64,000 nt of DNA from Pelomyxa schiedti (lineage: Eukaryota > Evosea > Pelobiontida > Pelomyxidae). Of this stretch, positions 9,930-22,031 are shown piece after piece (the stretch's first letter is position 1; each line of letters opens with the position of its first letter). The stretch lies in assembly GCA_020536535.1 (NCBI GenBank), contig JAHLWZ010000582.1, forward strand, positions 1 through 64,000, written 5' to 3'. The notes beneath the pieces are model-generated. The model did not search any database and had not been told where the DNA came from. It saw only the letters and a program-made list of their open reading frames with translations. Both the position numbers and the translations under genes were made by a program.

Positions 9930-11912
9930 ATGCTCAAGTCACAACAGGGGGAGCAGCCGGAGCCAACCCCGCCAAAGAGAAGCAGGAGCGCGGCCGTCAC
10001 CGACAACGGCGCCAGCACCGGGAGCGGTACGGAGGGGAACGACCCCGGCGCCAAGCTGGGCGCCCGCAGGCAGTCTGTGCTGGGGATACTCCTTAGTGGC
10101 AGCGCGGCCGCCGCCAGCCCCTTGACCTCGTCGCCGCTGGTGCCGCACCCGGGGCTGGGGAAGGCGGCACCCGCTGCCCAGACGAGCACGGGCACTGGGA
10201 AGGGGAGAGGGGGAGGGGGAGGGGGCAGCAGCTCCGTTGGGATCGGCGAGTGCTGGGTGGTGTGCGACTCAGTGAGGTTCACGTCTGACCGCAGGTTTGG
10301 CGAGCTGGAGGGGGCGAGCGACCCCGAGTCGGTGTCCCTGGCTTGCTGTTCCCCGCCGTCCTACGGGCTTCCGCGGCCTCGCCCGCACCCTCGCCCTAGT
10401 CCTAGTCCGAGTCCTCTTGTTCCGCCTCCATCGCTGCTTCGTGTAAAATCGCCGGCTGTTGCTTCTGGTTCTGGCTCTGATTCTAGTTCTGATTCTGGTT
10501 CTGAATCCGATTCTGCTACTACTGCTGTGAATGGGTGCAGAAATAAGGATAGCGGCACTAGTTGTAGTACTATTGGGACAAACAAAGAGGGGGAGATGGA
10601 AGAGGTTGACTTGCACAGAGCTTTAATATACTACACGTTCTCCCCATGTGTGGCATCGCTGATGAACTGTTGCACGCACTCTCTGTCAGATACACCGTCT
10701 CTGAGGAAAACCGCAGCGTCAGTTGTGGCAATTCCTGTTGCCAGTGTGGGATGCCACAAGCTTCTGCTGCGATCTTTGGAATCCCTGGTCAGTCAAATAC
10801 AGTGCGGAGTATGCCCCTTTTTCTACGTTTTCTTGGCCACCTCTTCCCACTGTGCACTATTTTCGTCAACGATATACCACGCAAGCCCTCTACAACAATC
10901 ACCCCAGTGGTACAAGAGGTGGAAAAGTGGCTGGGATTCCCAGCACAAGTCCAGACCCCCAACTGAAGAATCCATGCATACCCTTGAGGAGGACGAGGAA
11001 TGTGACTACCCTTGGGCGGTTGTCACCAGTACAACGCACCAAATGCGGCAAGGCTTGAAGAAGCGCGGGGTATGGCTAGCTCTCCCCCTGATGAACACTT
11101 CCGAGCCTGGAAGCTTCAGCAATCCCGACGGAACCTCGTCAGTGGCGGTCTCCAGCAAGACCATCTCCGAGGAATCCCAGCAGCTAGCCCAGATACAGGC
11201 CGCCATCACGCGAACCAGGTCCAACTGCGAGATGAGGTTCTCGTCGTCGGCCTCCTCTGCGCAGTCCCCGCACGCCGAGGGCGGCGTCCCCCTCGACTCT
11301 GTCGGCGAGACCGCCGTCGTCGTCGAGGGGCAGGCGGACGTCGCGGCCCTGGCGCGGCAGATAGCGGACGAGGAGCTGAGCGCGAGCCCCGCGCGGCCCC
11401 AGTGCACGTTCCAGGGCCCCGAGGCCGGCCGGCACTCGGCCGGCTGCTCCGCGACGGTCGCCTCGCCCACGCCCTTCGTCGGGGCTACGCTCCAGTCGCT
11501 GGCGACGGCGTCCCACGCCGTGCACCGCACCTCCGCGGCCGCCCCAGCGACGACGGCGGCCAACAAACAGCCACAACCGGCAACAGTAGCCACGGCGACG
11601 GCGTCGACTGCGACTGCATCGTCGTCGGGCCTCTTGCACAGACTGGACGTGAGTTCTGGGATGGTGCTCCCGAGCACGCTGAGGGCGCTCTGCCGGGAGG
11701 TCGCCGCCCGCCACAGCTCGTTCGAGGCCACCCTGGAGCCACTCCACAGCACCCTGGCCCTGATGTCGCTGTGGGCCGGCTGCAGCGCACTGGACTCTGG
11801 CGAGGGAGGGGGCGGAGGCCCTGGGGGCGCCGTGGCCCCGGCGCCGCACAGGCCAGCCGGAAAGCTGCACGTGGAGGGCCGTGGGGGTGTCATCTCGGCC
11901 TTGCAGTTTTGA
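9930..11912 (+). CDS. Uncharacterised 660-residue Ser/Ala-rich protein
   Basis: A single long open frame runs from ATG at 9930 to TGA at 11910, with strong GC bias at third positions at both ends. The first 200 residues are disordered (Gly, Ser, Pro runs, acidic Ser repeats). A middle section (DLHRALIYYTFSPC onward) is hydrophobic and less certain; part of it could be an in-frame intron or a frame change between 10,650 and 11,000. The C-terminal part has helical segments such as QQLAQIQAAITRTRSNCEM, VAALARQIADEELSASP and LPSTLRALCREVAARHSSFE. No family is recognised. The complementary strand also stays open here, a side effect of high GC. Confidence 0.6.
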   Translation: MLKSQQGEQPEPTPPKRSRSAAVTDNGASTGSGTEGNDPGAKLGARRQSVLGILLSGSAAAASPLTSSPLVPHPGLGKAAPAAQTSTGTGKGRGGGGGGSSSVGIGECWVVCDSVRFTSDRRFGELEGASDPESVSLACCSPPSYGLPRPRPHPRPSPSPSPLVPPPSLLRVKSPAVASGSGSDSSSDSGSESDSATTAVNGCRNKDSGTSCSTIGTNKEGEMEEVDLHRALIYYTFSPCVASLMNCCTHSLSDTPSLRKTAASVVAIPVASVGCHKLLLRSLESLVSQIQCGVCPFFYVFLATSSHCALFSSTIYHASPLQQSPQWYKRWKSGWDSQHKSRPPTEESMHTLEEDEECDYPWAVVTSTTHQMRQGLKKRGVWLALPLMNTSEPGSFSNPDGTSSVAVSSKTISEESQQLAQIQAAITRTRSNCEMRFSSSASSAQSPHAEGGVPLDSVGETAVVVEGQADVAALARQIADEELSASPARPQCTFQGPEAGRHSAGCSATVASPTPFVGATLQSLATASHAVHRTSAAAPATTAANKQPQPATVATATASTATASSSGLLHRLDVSSGMVLPSTLRALCREVAARHSSFEATLEPLHSTLALMSLWAGCSALDSGEGGGGGPGGAVAPAPHRPAGKLHVEGRGGVISALQF

Positions 11913-12011
11913 TGGGGAGGGGGACGATTCTGCTTTTGCCAAATTGTTGACACTTTGGCACCACTCCCCTGCTGAGATGTGTTTGTTGGGCTACAAAAAA
12001 CCAAGGCAAAA

Positions 12012-14522
12012 ATGTCAATCTTGCAAAAATTAATGATGTGGGAGTACTGTTGGGTTGTGCCGGTGATGGTCTTTGTGACAGGAGTTCGGTGTGATGAACT
12101 GCCTGCTGTATCTTGTAGGCCAATGGCGTATGTGGGTTACATTTGTGATGGAATTAGTTTTGACAGATTCATCGAGTGTTCTGTGTGGGCTCAAGTGTAC
12201 CAATCTCGCTTTTACTTCTTCCGCTCAGTCACGTTGCAGATCTACTCACTGCCCTGATGGTACGAGGTGCGGCACATTCGGGTACAGTCTGGGGAATCCC
12301 TGTGACTACCCAATCCAAGGTTTTCATGTACACATTTTTACTTCTCTTCTTTACGTCGCCGTAAGGATGTGGGGACCAGAACTGCTCTGGAAGCGAAACG
12401 TTTCGGAATTGTCCCAGCGACTGCGCTTCTATCGCTAGTGATCATTGGTATTGTGGGGATGGCCGGTGCGCTGCAAACCATGGCGAAACCGTTCTTACGT
12501 GCCCTTGGGACTGCTTGGGCACTCAAGAACACTGTGGCAATGGGGACTGCGAAAAGGACAAGGGAGAGGATTGCCAAGCTTGCCCTGCGGACTGCCCCTG
12601 CCCAATTGTTTGCGGAAATACTGTATGCGAGACAACAGAGAATTGCACCAACTGCGCAGCCGACTGTGGGGTGTGCCCGTGCGGAAATGGAAAGTGCGAT
12701 CACGATGAAACATGCAGCACGTGTGAAATTGACTGCGGACTGTGCCGGTGCGGTGACAGTGCTTGTGATGGAAATGAAACCTGCGCTACCTGTCCATTGG
12801 ATTGTGGCGTGTGTACCATATGTGGCGATGATAATTGTACTGGAAATGAGACATGTGAGAGTTGCCCTCAAGATTGTGGAGATTGTGATGTAGATTGTGG
12901 AGATGGGGAGTGTGACGCAAGAAGAGGGGAAACTTGTATAAATTGCCCGGCTGATTGTGGGCTGTGCACCTGTGGAGATGGAAAGTGCCAAGATGAAGAA
13001 AGCTGTGGGACCTGCCAACGAGACTGTGGACAGTATAGTTGTAGCTCGCTCTTCTTTAGTGAAACACAAAAAAAAGATGTACTAAATACACTTGCCCTGC
13101 TACTATGTGCCTCCTCCCGAATTGCAAGTGCTGCGATATATGGTCTCCCCAAAATATGAGCACAACTCAGACTCCACAATTCGTGGTTCTTACATTTGAT
13201 GATGCACAAGAGAGTGCTGCGGCAGAAGTTATCTTTTCAGTTTGCATTTGTTTTGTTTAGTTAGTAGGACTCAATTTATGCAGATTCTAAGATTACCTCC
13301 AGATCGCACTGGCTGTAGAGTTGGTGTAACTATATTTCTGGTATTTCCACAAAGAAAAAAGTACTCTGAAGATCATAAGACAGATGAGTATACCGACTAC
13401 GATGTTGTTAGGCGGGAGTACAGCCTGGGTGCCGAAATTGCCTCTCATACGTTTACTCATATGGTGTTTTTTCTTTTACGTTTTGCATGACAAAATACCC
13501 AACTGAAAAGACTGGATCGTCTACCGCTGTCGATGAGTGGATACGGGAACTCACATTAAGTAGGGCCAAAATTTCGAAGGAACTGGGTATTACCCAAGAT
13601 AAAATTGTAACAATCCCTACCACTAATAAATAAATTCCTCATGTAGTTCCAGGTTGGGTTTAGAGCCCCAAATCTTGAATGGTCCTCCAGCACTTTTGAG
13701 GCCTTAGTAAAAGAAAGGTTTCTATACGATGCCTCCCTTGTAGGCTCCTCCCAATTAACTTTTTTTTTCTTGCGAATATTGACCAAATAAACAAAAGGGA
13801 AACAGGGTACGTTTAGGTAATCTAATTGTGAACTAAATGCCACTAGCAAGATGCCTGGGGGATTCAAGACTACGTTTGGCCCTGTTGTATGTATTATTAT
13901 TGTCATGAATTTTTACCTACCAATTCACAGCTATGAACTACGGACTTCCGGCAATGGGTGGCGCTAAAGGACAAATGCTTGATGTATGTATGATTTTTAC
14001 CTGATTTTCAAAAACAGCTCGTACTCTTCAGAAAAAATTTCGGGGATTGTTTGAATTTCCATTATATGTATTCACCAACCCGGTATCCGATATGCCTTCG
14101 TACCCGATGGTTCTCTGTGATAAGTTACTATTATCTGTCTCAAAAAGTGCAGGATCCAGCTGAAGGCGGGTGGAGCCTTTTGGAGTTATTAAAGTATTCC
14201 GGCTATTTTACAGAAAAGCATAAAAAAGCAACAGGCACGACTTTCACAAGCACTATGATGGAAGGCGCTCACCATTTGGAATTTGGATGCACCCTGGGTG
14301 GCTCACAGCAGGAAGATTTAGTGTACTGAAACAATTCCTAGAATATGTCAGAGCACTACCAGGTACCTTCTTTGGCACAAGTACACCACCTCACCACCTT
14401 ATGTTACCTTTAACAGCAGACCAGGTGAGGAGATTGTGCGGTTTGTGCAACATCCCAAGACAATCACGCAACTCACAGCCACCCAAGGGCTGTGTCACTA
14501 CCCATCACAGCACCACCCCTGA
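12012..14522 (+). CDS. Chitin/polysaccharide deacetylase with nine Cys-rich repeats
   Basis: A secreted protein: signal peptide MSILQKLMMWEYCWVVPVMV, then a Cys-rich lead-in and nine consecutive repeats of the form CGDGxC-DGxETCxxCPxDCG (12,390-13,030). A NodB-type carbohydrate esterase domain follows. Catalytic landmarks are FVVLTFDDAQ (motif 1), EIASHTFTHM (metal-binding His pair), GFRAPNLEW, YVFTNPV and FGIWMHPGWLTAG. The end, IVRFVQHPKTITQLTATQG and then LCHYPSQHHP, stops at 14,520. About ten short introns occur; one of 44 bases joins the last repeat to the CxxxYxCP linker. It probably removes acetyl groups from chitin, giving chitosan. The repeats may bind cell-wall glycan or act as a stalk. 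Confidence 0.88.
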
Positions 14523-14671
14523 CCTTTCAAATACGTCCATGTAATTTCCGTTCCCACTTTGAGAAACCACAAGAGAATAATAAAGAGGGGGAAAAAAAAT
14601 TTTCATTTCATTATTTTGCTTTCTTGTTAATACAAAAAATAGGAAGGACAGACACAACACCCAGAATTTGC

Positions 14672-17600
14672 TCACGACGAGCCGTCAGCGCTCCTATTGA
14701 CCGGCCGGCGTGAAGGAGGCCTGCGCCCAGGCTTGCCTCCTTTCCTGGCTCTCGCTCCTGCTGGCCTGTTTTGCAAGTCAGTTGGTTGATTGTTTGGTGG
14801 GAGGGGGAATTCGGCGTACTTGGCTCTTGTCTTGGTGACATGTTGGAGAGCTGGGCCTGTGGGCTCACCGGAATCCGCTTGCGCTAAAACGCTGGAAGCA
14901 TCACGGGTCTTGACCTTTCGGGGTGCCACTGGGGCTGCTGCTGCTGGAAGGGGGAGGGGGGGGGAACTGAGTCAGGTGGGATAAAAGGAGAGCGAGGGCA
15001 CATACAGGTTGATGCTGAAGAGGTGGAAGCTGCAGACATTGCGGGTGGGGGCGAAGTTTCTGCTTCTGCTGGTTCGGCTGCTGGCGCGGCAGCTCCTGTG
15101 GCTCCTCGTCTTGGTAGGATGGTTTGGTTTGGTTTGGTTAAAGAAAAAGAGGCCGGGGCAAGGGGAATACCTTGGAGGGGGTGCACCAATTCCTCCTCGC
15201 CCTATCGCTGCAGCAAGAGCAGTGTTTGCTGCAAGCCTGCCTGGCGCTGGTCGGGATGCCGCTCTGGCCGCCACTGGTGGGTCTGGCTTGGCAGCTGGTT
15301 GCTCAAACACTGTGTATTGCTTAATAAATATTCATGATGGCAGACGAACTTGCTGCTTTCGAAGCTAGAGAACTCGGTTTCTTAGCGGGATCCATTTTGG
15401 AACTGGTAGTAGAGGTTGCTGGCGTTTCTGTCAGTGCCGCAGAGCTTGGTTTCTTCACAGTAGATGTTACAGGTTTGAGAGCCCCACTATCTTCTCTTCC
15501 TGGGGTAGGCGGAGGGTTGCTTGGGGGTGGGGGAAGTTCTAACACAAAATGAGGTTACTAGGACAAACCAAAAAAATTGTACCTTCTTCTTCTTCTTGTT
15601 GTTTCGCAACTAAGTCCTCTTCCACAGAGAAAAGGGAATTCATAATTTTTTCATAGACATAATCTGTCGCAACTTCAACAGTGGAGATGAAGCATTCTGA
15701 TGCCTTGTTCATGATTTCCGCTCCCGCGGCCTGTATTCTAATTCAGATTGCCACAAGTTGAAATGGAAGATGCAGGTTACATTGACAAGAATTTGATCTA
15801 GTGTAGAGTTATCGAATCCCTTAGAACCGTAGTCAATGGCAGTTTTCAAAGGCCGGAAGGTTTCCCCATCAAAACTTTCAAAATTTTGTCCCAAAATCTT
15901 TACCGTCGTTAGTTGTTCTCTTGGCACTAACGAAATACCGAAAAAATTTCAGTCCTCATCTTCACTTTGGAGTCCATTACAAACTAAAGTAATGAGAAGA
16001 GATAATCACGAAAGTAGGTATGTTAACCTTAGCGGCCTGCTCTGCAAACCCTTGTAATGTCTTACGCAATTCTACTTCCATAGAAGCTTGCATTGACTCT
16101 CTGAGTAAATGGAAAGAGGTGGTAACCTTGAAGTAATGTTATCAACAATCATAGTCTTGTCGCCATACTTTTTCTGCTTTGGCAGCATCCTCTAGAACAG
16201 GTCGGAATTGCTCTGTTTCACACAGCCTGTTTGGGTCCATTCTCTTAATTTTCAGCAGTTCAGCTTCTACATAGGCTTGCTGTCCAGATGTCTAGATGAA
16301 GTTACCGAGCTAGAGAGATGAAACGTTTATACCAGCAATAGAGAGCTCATTTGATAGCCTTTGGTACCTTCAAACCTTGAAGAAGGGTTTTGATTTCTGT
16401 AAATACAACTCTCCATTTCGATTACAAGTTTGTGAAGCTTTGTGAGAACTGGACCTTGTGCTTCTCTCATACACTAAAAAGAAATTAGATAACCCCAGAG
16501 CAGTCAGTCCATACAGCCGCAATATCAAGAATCGGCATGGGCATAGTTTTTAGAGAGCGATTTCTCTCAAGGCCTACTTTAAAACCAATAAATCCTGGAT
16601 ATGTTACACCATTATCATCCCAGGACAGCATGCGAAGTGTCTTATTTGTTTGTAGAGCTTTTCCTAAGGCAATTGCTCCCTAAATGAAAATCAGGATTAG
16701 AAGGTAAAAAGGGGTTCTAAACCTTATTGCCCATGCCATTTCCAGATACATTCAACTCCAACAATGATTCATTGACACCCACGGCATAGATAAAGGAAAG
16801 TAGGTCATCTGTCTTTGGTTGCATGGTCTTGGATCCACACAATGAAAGAACCTCTAAGAAAATTATTTAAATAAAGCGACTTGTCGGCATGCCAAGGGGG
16901 CACTCAGACTCCACTAATTCTATCAAAGCATCAAATGCTAAGGTATTGCCCCTTTTGGATCTCGCTGATAAGTTCGCATCAAGATTTAGACACTGAACAA
17001 GGTTGGAAAAAAGGAGGTGGAGGGGTGGATACCCCAAGAGCTTCACTTTCACAAAATGCGTGTGCAATGGCAATTACCCCGTCGTCTTGAAAGTCATTAT
17101 CTGCCTGAGCGAAATTACAATGTGGGAGAGGAAAAGGGGACAAACCAGATCCAGTGCATGTATGTTTTTTAAACTTGATGCAACACTAGCAATTGCAGTG
17201 GCGCCAGGAATACCCAAGGCATTACTCTGTAGTGTTAAAATTAGCCATTGTAAATTAATAGCTTGTGTACCTTTGCTTTAACAGTAACAGCTTTTAGGTA
17301 AACATTTTGTGCTATAGAAGAAAGGATTTCTTTTATTCCATCAGGCTGTATGCTTGTTCCAGACAGGTTAAGCACCTAATCCAGTTAAAAAAATATGGCA
17401 GTGGGACCTAGGAACCTCCAAATTGGATGAACTTCCAATCCATTTAACAAGAGAAGGAACTGTCCTTGGGGTTATCCTATTTCCAGAGAGGTCCAACATC
17501 CTGAGCTCTGGGCATCCCCTCACAACAGCCCCTGAAATAGTCTCCAAATTGGAAATTGTTTCCCTGAAAAAAATTAAGTGTGGCCTTTCTCATCACTCTT

Positions 17601-19047
17601 GAATACTTGATTTGAAGAGTCCGAATGGTATTTGGGGAAGCTATGAATGAACAAATTCCAACAGAGCCCTCTGGTTCAATTTTATTGTGGCTCAAATTTA
17701 GATATGTGAGAGAAGAAGCCATCTTGGGGTTATTTCTCAAAGCAGCACCAAGCAGCTGGAACCCTTTGGCATCTATTTTACACCCGTCCAAATTGAGAGT
17801 TACAATTCCATGTGGAGCAGCTTCGAGATACTTGCAGAGTGCTGCCACTCCTAATGTACAGTTATTTGAATTACCTTTCGGTTAACTGGAAACCAGAAGC
17901 TTCTATAGGATTTCCTGACAAATTCAACTCTGTGAGAGACATTGCCTTGTTGGCAAGAAGCACAGTAGACAGCGTGACAATGTGCTCTGGTCTTGCTCCA
18001 ACATTGGAGAGGTCAAGACACTCTATTTTGGTGTTGACCTAAAATACCATTACAAAACGAATGTAAAACGAGATGCAACTTTTAGACATTCAAAAACGGC
18101 GTCAATCTGGGATTTGTCTTTGCCCAGAGGAAAGTCGGGTGCTTCCAGACCCTTGAAATAATTGTTGTACCTAACATAACAGTCACTCTTGAGTACTACT
18201 GTTTTAAAAACGGACTTTAGGGTGTGCATCATAGCTCTAATATCATTTGGTGTTGGAGTCTCGAATTCGTTGACATTGAACCTATGCAACTCAGTGAACT
18301 CGAAACAAGCAGCAGAAGAAAAACTTCTCCAATTTCTGTCGGGTGACAAGATGTTCCATATCCCAGCAGATATCAGCACGAAACGGAACATCAAGATGCT
18401 TGCAAATAGATTCATACGTGGGTATAAATCCCCCACAAATTGTGTCTTATCAATGGTAAAAAAATGTAAGAGGGTAAGTGCTACCTTTGTCAGGAACGCT
18501 TGGCATTCTTCAAAACCCATTAACTTAATCAAAGTGTATGTGGAGAGAACCTTGAATCGGGAACTACGACAACAGAAAACAAGGGTTCAGATACTCCAGG
18601 AAAGCTATACTTGACTTGTGTGAGCAGTGTGTTGAGGCACTCATCAGCATCTTCCACTTCACCAGCAATGGCTGTAGCCGAATTCTTGAAGGTGAAACCA
18701 ATCTGCATGTTTAACACTCAACATGTCACGTGTAACAAGTTCAATAAGTTTAAACCTCGGTGCGAGAGTTACTTCGCACTTCCTTAATGTCTAAAAAGTG
18801 GACCTGGTGAAGCACCTGAAGCAACGGTTACAAACTATCCTTAATCACTCCAAGTATAATAAAGAGGTTGAACAAAAAAAAAAAGTTACAAAACCTTGGA
18901 CTTTGGTGTAAGTGGGGCGGGTCCAATCAGATACACGAAAAATTTACTCAAAGCAAGTTGTTTCTGTTCCACCCTCTTTGTGGTCCTCACATTTAACACT
19001 CCAGTGTACAAGCACTGCTCCGAATTTCCCATTATTTGCTCCACCAT
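14672..19047 (-). CDS. CARMIL-family actin capping-protein regulator
   Basis: CARMIL proteins bind capping protein and free actin barbed ends. The start is MVEQIMGNSEQCLYTGVLNV at 19,047. An N-terminal PH-like domain (KQLALSKFFVYLIGPAP, VLHQVHFLDIKEVRSN) is followed by a 16-repeat-style LRR solenoid: APDFPLGKDKSQIDAVFECL, VTLNLDGCKIDAKGFQLLG, LTYLNLSHNKIEPEGS, LRMLDLSGNRITPR and MLSWDDNGVTYPGFIGFKVG. A helical C-terminal domain and a Pro/Ala-rich tail (LPPPPSNPPPTPG) come next. Near the end, ALQHVTKTRAKYAEFP resembles the capping-protein-interaction motif LxHxTKxRxK. The stop is at 14,672 after RRPVNRSADGSS. Roughly 15-20 short introns make exact exons uncertain, but the architecture is clear. 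Confidence 0.88.
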
Positions 19048-19340
19048 CGTCGTTTCTGGTTCGGCATAATGACGTTGTGTTGGTGCAAGAAATAATTAAG
19101 TGAAATAGTGTTGGTGGTGTCAAAACACACGAGGGTCTGCCATGATCGATGTTTCTTTTTGCTTCGTTTGGTTTTGTTTCTCCGAAAGACGATGACCCTT
19201 GAGAAGCCAAATGATCAAAACATTTACTTTGGACCAAGAGCCTGGCTTTGGGCTCACTGAATGAAGGTGCAGATCAAACACCCTCCCCAGGGTATTACTC
19301 TCAGGAAAAAAAATCACTGGTGATTTTTTTTAAGTTATTG

Positions 19341-20364
19341 TTACAGTTGCTTGAATAAAAATTCGGCAGCCCTTTCTACGTGATTGCCCTGTGTGTGCAT
19401 TAATAACATTGAAAAGGGGTAAGTGGCCAACATTCAAGGCAAGAGCATTCCGCGCCATCTCCGATGAAAAGCCAAGCTCCATTAGCTGCGTAATATTTTC
19501 AGGGGTTGGCTCAGCAATACTAAGTTCAGGGGCGTCGTAAGGGGTGGGTGCAGAAGAGTCTTCTGAGGAATGGGATGATAGCCACTCCACCGCCTCCTCC
19601 ACGTTGTCATCTGTTTCCTGGATGCCAATTACTACTCATGGAATTATGTGGTGGAAAGCGGGAGTACATTTAAAGCTCGGCAGCATATATCCCGAGAGAA
19701 ACCAAGCTCCATAAGTGTCTGCAAATTTGCGGCACTAGACGAACCTAATTGGTCCAAGATCTTGTTTGCTGCAACGGGGTCCTTAACCGGATTAAGGGCC
19801 CAATTTCCGCTTCCTTGCACACCCTAGTTGTTTATTCTTGTAACAATCATTCACATGTGCACATAATATAATATGTCATCTTTACCTGCCATTCGCCAAA
19901 CAATCCCCCTAAATGAAGAGTAAGGGCGGGGATAAGAAAGTTATTTGAACCTTCAGATGCCTCTCGCCAACCAGTTAAGTTATGCGCATCAGGAGAATTT
20001 ACATAGTTGATAACCAGGGCACAAGAATACGGAGAGGAAGCTTTCACTGTTCCTTCCACTTTGAATTTCCCCAATATGGCATCCTGTTCCGAAAAAAAAA
20101 AAAAGAGAGAGAAGATTAATGAACACTGCATATAAGCAAAAAGAAGTGAAACACGAAAGTGGCATGGCACCATTCCAGATCCCGTGACGCGGGGATCACC
20201 ACCGTGTGACCAATTGAATTTCATTGTGAGTATGAGATCTCTTCTCTTTCCAGAGAAGCTGATGAACCCCTTCCATGGACCATCGCGATATTTTGTGGAC
20301 GCTTTAAACAACCATAACAAAAAAGAGAAGGATAAAACAATGTCAGGGGACTCTGATGCTTCAT
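19341..20364 (-). CDS. Protein with two UBA domains, ubiquitin-binding
   Basis: Two UBA domains sit in the C-terminal half: NLQTLMELGFSRDICCRALN continuing after an intron into DNVEEAVEWLSSH, and ENITQLMELGFSSEMARNAL continuing into NHVERAAEFLFKQL, then TAA at 19,341. Both keep the MGF-like loop (ELGF) and the helix 3 pattern. The N-terminal region (GPWKGFISFSGKR, LTMKFNWSHGGDPRVTGSGM, ILGKFKVEGTVKASSPYSC) is beta-rich and unrecognised. The exact start is unresolved; an ATG at 20,364 begins the window used here but its junction to the next exon is not clear. A role as ubiquitin receptor or shuttle is likely from the family. Divergent from the next gene with 210 bases between. Confidence 0.75.
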
Positions 20365-20574
20365 AATTAATTAGGGCGTTCGTGGCTACGCACCCATCTC
20401 ACTGCGTTTAACTTTTTTTCCAGGTTTCTGATCAGGAATTTCTTTGGCTCTGGGCACACGGGTGGGCTTCAAGTAAAAATGACAAGCGGGGCACCAATTT
20501 GCGTTTGGGGTGTTTTCCCTTTATTTTTTTGTTGTAAATCAGAAACCGACACACGAGATCTGGGGTACACATAA

Positions 20575-21910
20575 ATGACGACCCAACCGCAACACCCTGT
20601 AATGATTGCTGAGAGCGCCGTGTTGATGTCCTTTTTGAGACGTATGGATGACGTTGGTGTGAAGACTGCAGTGAAAGACGAACTGTCTCGAACTTCGGCA
20701 CTTTCGCTTGTTGCTCTTTCGCGCATTATTTCCGACGGAAATCTTGGTTCGTTTTTTTGGCCACTTCTTTCTTGTTTAGATCTTTGTTTAACGAACGTAG
20801 TGTATATCACAACCAAGGAGGCAGAACAGCTCTCAAAATGTGGTGTGAATAATGTCCATGAGCTAGCGTCTCTGTTGTGCCACGCGGACCGTCTTAAGAC
20901 TATAGCTCGTGTGGTACCAACGATACGTCGTTTGTCGAAAGCAGCAGCACATGTCCTGGCCCAAGCTGATGTTTTGGACAGGCAAACAATGCCAGCAATG
21001 CCTATGCCAAGTTTGTGCACTGTCATTTTTACATCATTATCGACTTTTGAAAGGTGTGAGGGAGGAAGAAGTTTATACCCTGGACAACCTAGTTAAGAGA
21101 TCCGTTCCGCGTTCATCTATCAGTCCTTCTGCCGCAGCTCTGATACTCGAAGGTATGGATGAGGAGACATTCAATTTCTTGAAGACCAAAGCAAATCCCC
21201 CTGTTGTAACAGTAGGTTCAATTCTCCAACACCAAGCATACCACATCTGCAACCCATTTCTTCCTTGACCTTATATCAGGTTAGCCAATTTGCCAAATTG
21301 GAAAGTCACCCTGTCTACAACTACATTATAACGTGCGCTGACATGGCACCTAACGTCAAGACACTAATTTCACGTGCGAATCATCTTGTAACGTACGCAC
21401 GTATAATAAAGAAGCAAAAGTTCTAATACAATTTCAAGCTTACTGGAGTCTTCCAAGGCTCCTGAGGCCCCAAGTGATATACCCGTATTACCTCTTCCAA
21501 CACAACCAGGCCCATCACCTACAACGAATATCACACCAACTCCTACTACTCCCATGCCAACCACACCTACACCCACAACTACTAATGTAACACCCACTCC
21601 TACCCCGTCCACGCCTACACCTGCAACTCCCACACCAACCTCTACTCCCACAGTCACTCAACCTTTGCCGACACCAACAACCCCATTGTCTATTCATGTA
21701 CCTTCTAAAGCACCCCTCAGCTCCCTCAGCATTCCTCCAAATATTCATTCTGCCCTGTGGGAAAGCTGTTACCTCTCCACAGTTGAGGACTTGGCCAATG
21801 TGGAAAAGCAGGCACCAGAAACCTGGGCACTTCTTTGCGAAAATCCCTACCACCACCTCCCCATTTCCACTTTGCCCAACCTTGCCAAGAGCTGTATGGA
21901 ACGAAGCTGA
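20575..21910 (+). CDS. Uncharacterised protein with helical domains and Thr/Pro linker
   Basis: ATG at 20,575 starts MTTQPQHPVMIAESAVLMSF. A short intron near 20,745-20,777 leads to TTKEAEQLSKCGVNNVHELA and LKTIARVVPTIRRLSKAAAH, resembling small helix-hairpin-helix bundles. A later exon gives EEEVYTLDNLVKRSVPRSSI, and another VSQFAKLESHPVYNYIITC. The last exon is a Thr-Pro repeat linker (TPTPTTTNVTPTPTPSTP) followed by a second helical unit, SALWESCYLSTVEDLANVEK, ending at 21,910. The two helical units share the G/C-V-x-T/N-V-x-x-L-A pattern, so the protein may have duplicated modules. No named family. Some junctions are provisional. Confidence 0.55.
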
Positions 21911-22031
21911 AAATCCAAAAAAAAAAAAACAAACTTCTCCAAACAAACTCTCTGTTAAGAAGAGTTTTTATTTTAAACAAATACAAGACAAAAAAACAAA
22001 ATGGGTCACAGGATTTTCACAAGGATGGGCC

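Noticed and set aside
9814-10125. Rab gene continuing into the next frame (KNIKCSSHN and on)
   Set aside because: Reading through gives a compact prenyl-type ending (KKEGGC) and a stop at 9,811, which suits Rab length. The downstream frame has its own ATG.
11006-12004. 332-codon open frame on the minus strand opposite the 660-residue gene
   Set aside because: It follows from GC-rich codon structure of the plus-strand frame; no splice sites or motifs support it.
12338-13209. Minus-strand frames of 243 and 113 codons opposite the Cys-rich repeats
   Set aside because: The plus-strand repeats have regular cysteine spacing and lead into the deacetylase; the antisense frames only mirror this periodicity.
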